Of a stretch of DNA of 38,407 bases, positions 7,110 to 14,222 are shown piece by piece. The position numbers and the translations under genes are program-made. The notes under the pieces were generated by a model, which had not been told where the DNA came from, ran no database searches, and saw only the letters and a list, made by a program, of their open reading frames with translations. Source of the stretch: Sulfurimonas sp. (GTDB lineage: Bacteria > Campylobacterota > Campylobacteria > Campylobacterales > Sulfurimonadaceae). Numbering within the stretch: position 1 is the first letter of the stretch; the number at the start of each line of letters is the position of its first letter. Location: assembly GCA_030654155.1 (NCBI GenBank), contig JAURYA010000026.1:1-38407 (forward strand). Direction: 5' to 3'.

Positions 7110-7128
7110 TAAAATGATAATTATTATC
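7110..7128. promoter_or_regulatory. Fur-box-like site, distal
   Basis: TAAAATGATAATTATTATC matches the 19-base Fur consensus at 16 positions; the core TGATAATTATTATCA is a near-palindrome. It lies 84 bases before the porin ATG and 70 bases before the divergent DUF695-RraB gene, so it could affect either. Confidence 0.65.
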
Positions 7129-7166
7129 AAGTTATTTTACTTTCTGTTTTTTTTGCATAAGTTGGC

Positions 7167-7172
7167 TATAAT
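7167..7172 (+). promoter_or_regulatory. Probable -10 box of the DUF695-RraB / polyamine run
   Basis: A perfect TATAAT lies 26 bases before the ATG at 7198 with a T-rich upstream stretch and no -35 match. It would serve the long rightward run of six genes. Confidence 0.5.
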
Positions 7173-7197
7173 AATTAAAAATAAAATGAAGTGAAAT

Positions 7198-7917
7198 ATG
7201 AGAGAATTATTTAGTAGAATTGAAGACGGCGAAGTTATAAATATAGAAGCAGAAGTTGATTTAGATGATGAGCAGGAGTCTTATCCTTGGCTCTTTAGCG
7301 TTTTTATAAAGTTTGGCAATATTGATGAAAATAGTGATAGTTTTGAGAATTTTTTAGAAACGAAAGAGTCTCTTATTATTGCGCTAGAGCATGAAAACAT
7401 AAGCAAATATGTTGGAGCGAGAGTTAAAGATGACTGGAATGAGTTCTACTTTTATGCAAAAAGCGCAAAAAATTTGGAAATTATTGTTACAAAGATGCTC
7501 AAAGAGAGCGGCTACAAGTACGAGAGCGGCGTTGTTAAAGATGCAAAGTGGGATTTTTATCATAAAAATTTATATCCTACCGAGTTAGAGTTTCACAACA
7601 TCGAGAGCGACAAGATAATATTTCTGCTTGAAGAAGAGGGTGATGAGCTCTCAACTCCTAGAGATGTGGAGCATTATGTCTCATTTGATACGGCTACTCA
7701 AAAAGAGAGATTTATCCAAAATGCCCTGACATGCGGATTTAAATTTAAAGACGATATAAGCAGCGAAGAGTTCGAGCACGGCGTGGCTCTGGTTAAGCTG
7801 CATACAGTTGTCAACGAAGATGTTAGAAGAGTTGTAGAGGAGCTTTATGAGCTTGTTAAAAAAGAGCATGGCTACTACGAGGGATGGAGTACGATTTTAA
7901 TAGACACTCAAAGTTAG
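7198..7917 (+). CDS. DUF695 domain plus RraB-like (RNase E regulator B) domain protein
   Basis: The 239-residue cytosolic protein has two parts. Residues 1 to about 130 look like DUF695: acidic start, SYPWLFSVFIKFG, then DDWNEFYFYAKSA. Residues about 140-236 match the RraB fold: HYVSFDTATQKERFIQNAL, GVALVKLHTV and the closing HGYYEGWSTIL. In gammaproteobacteria RraB binds and inhibits RNase E. Campylobacterota studied so far rely mainly on RNase J and RNase Y, so the domain may have another partner here. No signal peptide or catalytic motif is seen. It starts the rightward run, 3 bases ahead of the MFS/PlsC gene, so the two are surely co-transcribed. Confidence 0.82.
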   Translation: MRELFSRIEDGEVINIEAEVDLDDEQESYPWLFSVFIKFGNIDENSDSFENFLETKESLIIALEHENISKYVGARVKDDWNEFYFYAKSAKNLEIIVTKMLKESGYKYESGVVKDAKWDFYHKNLYPTELEFHNIESDKIIFLLEEEGDELSTPRDVEHYVSFDTATQKERFIQNALTCGFKFKDDISSEEFEHGVALVKLHTVVNEDVRRVVEELYELVKKEHGYYEGWSTILIDTQS

Positions 7918-7920
7918 AAT

Positions 7921-9735
7921 ATGAATAAAATGTTTGCTATTGTCGGAGTTGTAAACTATTTAGCCGTTGCCTTTTTAAATGCTTTTACGGATTTAGGGCA
8001 TAAGATAATCATACAAAACACTGTTTTTAAAGTGTATGACGGAACAACTCAGATAATACTTAGTGCAGTTGTAAATGCGCTTATACTTCTCCCCTTTATT
8101 CTTGCATTTTCACCATCAGGTTTTTTGGCCGACAAATTTGCTAAAAACATTATTATGAAATACTCGTCGCTTCTTGCAGTGGCTATTACGCTTATAATCA
8201 CATATTTCTACTATCAAGGCTGGTTTTTTGGCGCATTTGCCATGACTTTTTTGCTCTCTCTTCAAAGTGCCATCTATGGACCTGCAAAATACGGATATAT
8301 AAAAGAGCTTGTCGGCATAAAGTTCATAACTGCCGGAAACGGAGCGGTTCAGGCAACCACAACCGCCGCGATACTTTTAGGTATTATTTTTTACACGGTG
8401 CTGTTTGAAGCTCTGCTTGGGGATAACCTTAGCACCAAAGAGGATATTTTAAAGATTGTAGCACCGCTCGGATGGCTTTTGGTCTTAGGTTCGGTTATAG
8501 AGTATTTTTTGGCATCAAAACTGCCAAACATGATGACGGAGGCAAGCGAGCGAAAATTCAGATTTAAAAGATATTTTACCGGTGCCTATCTTAGAAAAAA
8601 TATGATTATGATTATGCGCAAAAAAGAGATATTTAACTCCATAATAGCGCTTAGTCTTTTTTGGTCAATATCTCAGGTAGTACTAGCTATCTTTGGCGAG
8701 TATGCAAAGAGTGAGCTGGGCATTACAAGTGCATCTGTTGTTCAGGGAGTTATGGCACTTGCGGTTTTAGGCATAGTGCTCGGCTCAATAATGGCGGCAA
8801 ATTTTTCAAAATATTATATAAATACAGGTTTGTCGGCTATTAGCGCTTTTTGTATCATCGTTATCTTGCTTTGTATCCCAGCCACGACTTCTATACTGTT
8901 TTTGGCAATAGAATTTATCTTTTTTGGTCTCTTCTCTGGTCTGTTGATAGTACCGCTAAATGCAAAGATACAATATCTCTCTCCAAATGTACATTTAGGA
9001 ACTATTTTGGCCGGAAATAACTTTGTTCAAACTCTCTTTATGTTTGGGTTTTTAATGCTAACAACACTCTTTGCATATTTTGGAGCAGATGCACAAATCC
9101 TTTTTTATCTGATGAGTTTTGTTGGAGTTTATCTTGCCGTGATACTATTTAAAAGATATTTTGTAATGACATGCTGGACATTTTTAGAGTTTGTGTTTAA
9201 AATAAGATATAGATTTAACTATGTAGGTCTGCATAATGTTCCAGAGGACAGAGCCGTAATGTTAGTCGGAAATCATGTAAGCTGGATTGATTGGTTTATT
9301 GTTCAGCTGCCTCTTGAGAGGCGGATTAGTTTTATGATAGACAAAGATATATATAATTGGAGGTTTTTAAATAGAGTTTTTAAGATGGCCCAATTGATTC
9401 CAATATCGAAAAAAGCTTCAAAAGATTCATTTATTGAAACCTCAATGAAATTAAAAAATGGTAAAATAATAGCAATATTTCCGGAGGGTGAAATTTCTAG
9501 AAATTCCGACGTCGCAAAATTTTATAGAGGCTATGAGTTTATCGACAGAGACGGTGCGGTAATTGTGCCGTTTTACATAGATGGTATTTTTGGAAGTCTC
9601 TTTGCAAGACATAAAGGCGATGCAAGAAGATGTTTTTTGAAAAAAAGAGAGATAACCCTCTATTTTGGGGAGCCTATCTCAGAAGAAATTAGAGCAGATG
9701 AGCTCAGAGACAGAGTTATAAAACTAAAAAGTTGA
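7921..9735 (+). CDS. MFS transporter fused to PlsC-type acyltransferase (LplT-PlsC fusion)
   Basis: Residues 1 to about 410 are a 12-helix MFS transporter of the LplT lysophospholipid-flippase type. Residues about 425-604 are a 1-acylglycerol-phosphate acyltransferase domain. Its catalytic HX4D motif (NHVSWID) is near residue 451 and FPEGEISRN near 519, followed by FYRGYEF. LplT imports lysophospholipid and PlsC reacylates it, so one polypeptide could do both steps of membrane-lipid repair. The longer versions known from other bacteria also carry an acyl-ACP synthetase domain (as in Aas), which is absent here, so acyl-ACP or acyl-CoA must be supplied separately. The start ATG is 3 bases after the previous stop. 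The lysophospholipid role is by family analogy. Confidence 0.88.
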   Translation: MNKMFAIVGVVNYLAVAFLNAFTDLGHKIIIQNTVFKVYDGTTQIILSAVVNALILLPFILAFSPSGFLADKFAKNIIMKYSSLLAVAITLIITYFYYQGWFFGAFAMTFLLSLQSAIYGPAKYGYIKELVGIKFITAGNGAVQATTTAAILLGIIFYTVLFEALLGDNLSTKEDILKIVAPLGWLLVLGSVIEYFLASKLPNMMTEASERKFRFKRYFTGAYLRKNMIMIMRKKEIFNSIIALSLFWSISQVVLAIFGEYAKSELGITSASVVQGVMALAVLGIVLGSIMAANFSKYYINTGLSAISAFCIIVILLCIPATTSILFLAIEFIFFGLFSGLLIVPLNAKIQYLSPNVHLGTILAGNNFVQTLFMFGFLMLTTLFAYFGADAQILFYLMSFVGVYLAVILFKRYFVMTCWTFLEFVFKIRYRFNYVGLHNVPEDRAVMLVGNHVSWIDWFIVQLPLERRISFMIDKDIYNWRFLNRVFKMAQLIPISKKASKDSFIETSMKLKNGKIIAIFPEGEISRNSDVAKFYRGYEFIDRDGAVIVPFYIDGIFGSLFARHKGDARRCFLKKREITLYFGEPISEEIRADELRDRVIKLKS

Positions 9736-9751
9736 TTTAAAGGATATAAAT

Positions 9752-10936
9752 TTGAGAACAACATTGATTATTGGTGCAGGTGGAGTAAGTCGCGTAGTTG
9801 TATATAAGTGCGTACAAAATGCGGATGTTTTTGGTCGTATTGTTCTAGCAAGCAGAACACTTAAGAGATGCCAAGATATAAAAGAAGAGCTTCCAAATGC
9901 TGATATAGAAGTAGCTTCGGTTGATGCAGACTCCACAGAAGAGGTTATAAAACTTATAAACTCATGCAAGCCGAGCATTGTGATAAATGTTGCGCTTCCT
10001 TATCAGGATTTGACGATTATGGATGCATGTATTGCTACAAAAACGCCATACCTTGACACTGCAAACTATGAACATCCGGATGAGGCTAAGTTTGAGTATA
10101 AACTTCAGTGGGAGAGAGATGCGAAGTTTAAAGAGGCGGGCATTATGGGACTTTTGGGAAGCGGTTTCGACCCAGGGGCAACGAACGTATTTTGTGCTTA
10201 TGCTCAAAAACACTACTTTGACGAAATACACACGATAGATATACTTGATTGTAATGCAGGCGATCATGGTTATGCTTTTGCAACAAACTTTAACCCTGAA
10301 ATCAATCTTCGTGAAGTCAGTGCAAACGGCAGATATTGGGAGAACGGAAAGTGGATTGAAACAAAACCATTAGAGATTATGCAGGTTTGGGATTATCCTG
10401 AGGTAGGTCCAAAAGATAGCTATCTGCTCTACCATGAAGAGATGGAGTCACTTGTAAAGCATATAAAAGGGCTAAAGAGAATCAGATTTTTTATGACATT
10501 CGGACAAAGTTATATAAAGCATATGGAAGTTCTTCAAAATGTCGGAATGTTGGGAATTGAGCCGATTGAGCATAAGGGTATGATGATAACTCCGATTGAG
10601 TTTTTAAAAACACTTCTTCCGGATCCTGCATCTTTGGGTTCAAGAACTAAAGGAAAAACAAACATAGGAATAGTTGCTGAGGGTATCAAAGACGGCAAAA
10701 AGAGAAAGATTTATATCTATCAAGTGAAAGATCATGAAGAGTGCTTCCGTGAAACTAACTCACAGGGTGTTTCATACACAACGGGAGTTCCGGCAATGAT
10801 AGGCGCAAAACTTATGTTAAAAGGCATCTGGAGCGGAGTAGGCGTGTTTAACATGGAACAGATGAATCCTGATCCGTTTATGGAAGAGATGAACACGCAG
10901 GGGCTTCCTTGGCAAATCAAAGAGTTAAGTATATAG
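9752..10936 (+). CDS. Carboxynorspermidine dehydrogenase (saccharopine dehydrogenase family)
   Basis: The enzyme condenses aspartate semialdehyde with a diamine, using NADPH, to give carboxy(nor)spermidine, the first step of the alternative spermidine route known from Vibrio and Campylobacter. Seen: an N-terminal Rossmann motif LIIGAGGVSRVV (residues 5-16), LGSGFDPGATNVF near 150, and a normal length of 394. The TTG start at 9752 follows AAAGGATAT; no ATG fits near the Rossmann strand. Its partner decarboxylase is at 11809-12957, which supports this assignment over lysine-pathway saccharopine dehydrogenase. The gene ends directly at the ATG of the HDOD gene. Confidence 0.92.
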   Translation: MRTTLIIGAGGVSRVVVYKCVQNADVFGRIVLASRTLKRCQDIKEELPNADIEVASVDADSTEEVIKLINSCKPSIVINVALPYQDLTIMDACIATKTPYLDTANYEHPDEAKFEYKLQWERDAKFKEAGIMGLLGSGFDPGATNVFCAYAQKHYFDEIHTIDILDCNAGDHGYAFATNFNPEINLREVSANGRYWENGKWIETKPLEIMQVWDYPEVGPKDSYLLYHEEMESLVKHIKGLKRIRFFMTFGQSYIKHMEVLQNVGMLGIEPIEHKGMMITPIEFLKTLLPDPASLGSRTKGKTNIGIVAEGIKDGKKRKIYIYQVKDHEECFRETNSQGVSYTTGVPAMIGAKLMLKGIWSGVGVFNMEQMNPDPFMEEMNTQGLPWQIKELSI

Positions 10937-11788
10937 ATGACATTTAAAAATATAATAACAAATTTAGAGTCACTGCCGCCGCTGTCTAACACACCTTTTG
11001 TTATACAGCAAATATATAGTCACGGCTCTCAAAAAATTGATATTATAAGACTTGTCAAAGTTATAGAAAATGATGCCGTATTGGCTGCAAATATTTTAAA
11101 AATGATAAATGCGCCTATATACGGGTTTTCTAGAAAAATTGCTTCTATCTCACAAGCTGTAACTCTTTTTGGAACAGATATGGTTTACGGTCTGGTTCTA
11201 AAATATGCAATCGGGGAACAGCTCAGAGCAGAAACTGAAATATACGGCGTAGATAACAAAAAATTCAACGATGTATGCCAGCTTCAAAGCACTCTTATGA
11301 TGCAGTGGTACTCAAGGGTAGACCTTAGACATGCTCAAATAATGACTCCCTTAGCACTCATTATGGAGTCCGGAAAACTAGTTTTAGCAAACGAAGTTAT
11401 GAAAAGCAACTATATAAAAAAGTTTACAATCGGATATAAAAATGCTAAAAATGTTACAGAGTATGAACATAATCTGCTTGGAACTACCACATACTATCTC
11501 TCGGCACTGCTCTTTGAGCATTGGAAATTTGAACCTCTCTATGTTGAGGTACTAAAAGGTTTGGATTTTGAAACAAATGCCAGCCCAAAGGTTAGAACAT
11601 ATATAGATTCTCTTGATGCGGTTAGAGTTGCAATAAATGTTAAAAATATTTTAACAATCAACTCTATAAATGGGGCTTGCGAAATAGTTGAAGAGATGGG
11701 GCTTGATGTGGATGATTTTAGACATATTGCTTCAAGGGTTAAAGAACAATATAATAAAGTTTTAATAAATAGAATGATACAAAAATAG
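10937..11788 (+). CDS. HDOD domain protein
   Basis: The 283-residue cytosolic protein is a single HDOD domain, a non-catalytic relative of the HD phosphohydrolases used in signalling. Seen: LPPLSNTPFVIQQIY at the start, then LVKVIENDAVLAANILKMIN and SISQAVTLFGTDMV, which are typical helices of the fold. There is no attached receiver, GGDEF or EAL domain. It begins at the base after the preceding stop and sits between the two polyamine genes, an odd place for a signalling protein. A link to polyamine or c-di-GMP control is conceivable but not shown. Confidence 0.88.
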   Translation: MTFKNIITNLESLPPLSNTPFVIQQIYSHGSQKIDIIRLVKVIENDAVLAANILKMINAPIYGFSRKIASISQAVTLFGTDMVYGLVLKYAIGEQLRAETEIYGVDNKKFNDVCQLQSTLMMQWYSRVDLRHAQIMTPLALIMESGKLVLANEVMKSNYIKKFTIGYKNAKNVTEYEHNLLGTTTYYLSALLFEHWKFEPLYVEVLKGLDFETNASPKVRTYIDSLDAVRVAINVKNILTINSINGACEIVEEMGLDVDDFRHIASRVKEQYNKVLINRMIQK

Positions 11789-11808
11789 CAAAAAGTGTAG
11801 AGAAAATT

Positions 11809-12957
11809 ATGAAAAATTTAGACAATCTAAGAACACCGTACTATATGTGCGACGAATCTCTCTTAAAAAATAATCTTGAAATATTAAATCATGTACAAAA
11901 AGAGAGCGGTGCTAAAGTTATTTTGGCATTAAAAGGTTTTGCAATGTGGAGTACATTCCCGCTTGTAAAGCAGTACTTAAAAGGGTGTACCTCAAGCGGG
12001 CTTCACGAAGCACTTTTGGCAAGGGAAGAGTTCGCAAAAGATGATAAAAATCTTGAGGTTCATACATACTCACCCGCTTTTAAAGATGAGGATATAGATG
12101 AGATAGCGCGCATATCGGACCATGTTGTATTTAATTCGCCAAATCAACTCTTTAAATACTGCGATAGAGTGAAAAAAATAAATCCCGATGTAAGTTTATC
12201 TTTGAGAATAAACCCTGAGCAGTCATCCTCTCCAAAAGATATCTACAATCCTTGCGGGCTTTACAGCAGGCTTGGAACAACGTTAGAAAATTTTGACGAG
12301 AGAGTTTTAGAGCATATCGAGGGTCTTAATTTTCACGCGCTTTGCGAGCAGGACGTTGATGCGCTTCTTGAGGTTTTAGAGGCGTTTGAAGCAAAGTTCT
12401 CAAAATACTTTAAAGGGATGAAGTATATAAATTTCGGCGGCGGACACCATATAACCAAAAAGGGCTACGATGTTGAGAAACTTATCTGCATCATTAAAGA
12501 TTTTAGAGCAAAATACAGTGTTGAGGTATATTTAGAGCCGGGCGAGGCTGTCGGCTGGGAGACAGGAGTTCTTGTCAGCAGCGTGCTTGATATTGTTCAC
12601 AACAAAATGGATATAGCTATCTTAGACACTTCGGCAGAAGCGCACATGCCCGATACTCTTGCGATGCCTTATCGTGCAATGGTAAGAGGAAGCGGTGAGG
12701 CTGGAGAAAAAAAGTACACATACCGTTTGGGAGGCAATACATGTCTCGCAGGTGACATCATGGGTGATTACTCTTTTGATGAACCTCTAAAAGTAGGCGA
12801 TAAAATTATATTTGAAGATCAGATTCACTACACATTTGTAAAAAATACTACATTCAACGGTATAAAATTACCATCATTAGTTATACTAAGGGAAGACAAA
12901 ACTCTAGAGTTAATCAAAGAGTTTGGATATCAAGATTACAGAAACAGATTATCTTAA
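11809..12957 (+). CDS. nspC: Carboxynorspermidine/carboxyspermidine decarboxylase
   Basis: This PLP enzyme of the alanine-racemase-fold decarboxylases releases CO2 from carboxy(nor)spermidine to give (nor)spermidine. Seen: N-terminal TPYYMCDESLL, the PLP lysine in LALKGFAMWS (Lys42), FGGGHHITKKGYD around residue 209, and the C-terminal-half LEPGEAVGWETG and GNTCLAGDIMGDY motifs. The last holds the cysteine and aspartate that reach the partner active site. At 382 residues the length matches the family. Together with the dehydrogenase two genes upstream it completes spermidine synthesis without SpeD/SpeE. Start ATG at 11809. Confidence 0.95.
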   Translation: MKNLDNLRTPYYMCDESLLKNNLEILNHVQKESGAKVILALKGFAMWSTFPLVKQYLKGCTSSGLHEALLAREEFAKDDKNLEVHTYSPAFKDEDIDEIARISDHVVFNSPNQLFKYCDRVKKINPDVSLSLRINPEQSSSPKDIYNPCGLYSRLGTTLENFDERVLEHIEGLNFHALCEQDVDALLEVLEAFEAKFSKYFKGMKYINFGGGHHITKKGYDVEKLICIIKDFRAKYSVEVYLEPGEAVGWETGVLVSSVLDIVHNKMDIAILDTSAEAHMPDTLAMPYRAMVRGSGEAGEKKYTYRLGGNTCLAGDIMGDYSFDEPLKVGDKIIFEDQIHYTFVKNTTFNGIKLPSLVILREDKTLELIKEFGYQDYRNRLS

Positions 12958-12970
12958 AAAGGGGATTTAT

Positions 12971-13525
12971 ATGAAAGAAGATAAACAGAGATGGAACGAG
13001 AGATATTTGGACAACCCGATGCCGCAAAGCGTCTCTCCATTTGTTGAAAAGTATATAGAACATGCCAAGATAGGGCAGGCGATTGATATAGCATGCGGAA
13101 CTGGCAGAAACACGCACTATCTTGCTGATTTAGGATTTATAGTTGATGCTGTTGATATATCTGACTATGCGCTAGAGAGAGTTAGAGACAGTTCTACTAT
13201 AAAGAAAATAGATACGGATTTGGACAAATACAATCTAACACCAAACCGCTATGACTTGATTGTAAATGTTAACTATCTAAACCGTCGTTTGGTTTCACAG
13301 ATGAAAGAGGCTCTAAAGGGCGGCGGTGTTTTGATGTTTGAGACATTTATAGTTGCGCATGGAGATTTTCATCTTCCTACTACCAATTTGGATTATTTGC
13401 TGCGCAAAAATGAACTTCTACACTCTTTTATAGGACTTGATGTAATCTACTATGAAGAGAGAGTTGATACAAATTTAAGAGGCGAAAGGATTAAAGTAGC
13501 TTCTATCGTAGCAAAAAAAGTATAA
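12971..13525 (+). CDS. Class I SAM-dependent methyltransferase, TehB-like
   Basis: The protein of 184 residues has motif I in AIDIACGTGRNTHYLADLG, the acidic end of strand 2 in VDAVDIS, and motif IV in YDLIVNVNYLN. It resembles small methyltransferases annotated as TehB-like or tellurite-resistance related. The substrate is unknown. The frame opens 48 bases earlier at a TTG inside the decarboxylase gene, but the ATG at 12971 follows AAAAGGGG and gives the usual N-terminus (KEDKQRWNERY). It is the last gene of the run begun at 7198, placed 13 bases after nspC; there is no evidence that it acts on polyamines. Confidence 0.85.
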   Translation: MKEDKQRWNERYLDNPMPQSVSPFVEKYIEHAKIGQAIDIACGTGRNTHYLADLGFIVDAVDISDYALERVRDSSTIKKIDTDLDKYNLTPNRYDLIVNVNYLNRRLVSQMKEALKGGGVLMFETFIVAHGDFHLPTTNLDYLLRKNELLHSFIGLDVIYYEERVDTNLRGERIKVASIVAKKV

Positions 13526-13567
13526 TTTTTTATTATATTTTTACTGGTATAAAATTTTATAATTTGC

Positions 13568-13573
13568 TATAAT
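13568..13573 (+). promoter_or_regulatory. Probable -10 box of tpx
   Basis: TATAAT in the AT-rich spacer, 31 bases before the tpx ATG, extended by an upstream TTGC. The ribosome site AAAGGGG follows. Confidence 0.5.
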
Positions 13574-13604
13574 TTTCTAATTTTTTATAAAGGGGCATAA
13601 ACAA

Positions 13605-14183
13605 ATGAAAAAAATATCAATGTTGTTTATTACTATAGTATTTTCTACATTCTCTATTGCTGCGGACATTTCTGTAAACTATAATGGAGAAGTAGTAAAA
13701 GTTAAAGGCAATTTTCCGGCAGTCGGCTCAAAAGCACCTGCAGCCCGTGTAACTCAGCCTGATTTTGCTATAAAAACAGTTGGCGGAAAAGCAGACAGGG
13801 TTCAAGTTATCGTAACGGTACCTTCGATTGACACTCCAATATGCTCGGCACAATCAAAAAGATTTGATGATGAAATAAAAAAGTTTCCTGAAGTAGATAT
13901 GACGGTTATTTCTATGGATCTTCCTTATGCAGACGATCGTTTTTGTAAAGGGCAAGGCATTCAAAATATTTCAATAGCTTCTGATTTTGCTTATAGTGAA
14001 GTTGGAGAAAAATATGGTGTTGTTATAAAAGAGGGTGAACTTAAAGGATTGTTGATTAGAGCGATTTTTATTGTCGGTAAAAATGGAAGAATTGTTTATC
14101 AAGAGATTGTTAAAGATATAAATAAAGAACCGGATTACAACAAAGTAATGGAAGCAATAAAAACAGCAAATTCATTAAAATAA
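13605..14183 (+). CDS. tpx: Thiol peroxidase (Tpx) with an N-terminal signal peptide
   Basis: An atypical 2-Cys peroxiredoxin that reduces hydroperoxides with thiol electrons. The first 20 residues (MKKISMLFITIVFSTFSIAA) are a clear signal peptide, so the enzyme is predicted periplasmic, whereas E. coli Tpx is found there despite lacking a typical cleaved signal. The core matches Tpx: PSIDTPICSAQSKRF with peroxidatic Cys80, and DLPYADDRFCKGQGI with resolving Cys114, at the same 34-residue spacing as in E. coli. The next gene, 39 bases downstream, is dsbD, which moves reducing power from cytosolic thioredoxin to the periplasm and is a natural source of electrons for this enzyme. Confidence 0.93.
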   Translation: MKKISMLFITIVFSTFSIAADISVNYNGEVVKVKGNFPAVGSKAPAARVTQPDFAIKTVGGKADRVQVIVTVPSIDTPICSAQSKRFDDEIKKFPEVDMTVISMDLPYADDRFCKGQGIQNISIASDFAYSEVGEKYGVVIKEGELKGLLIRAIFIVGKNGRIVYQEIVKDINKEPDYNKVMEAIKTANSLK

Positions 14184-14222
14184 GTGTATTGCTGTAACTA
14201 ATAATTTTTCTAGGAGCTTGTT

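Noticed and set aside
9962-10267. Antisense frames within the carboxynorspermidine dehydrogenase gene.
   Set aside because: They lie wholly inside a well supported gene, lack ribosome sites and look like frame shadows.
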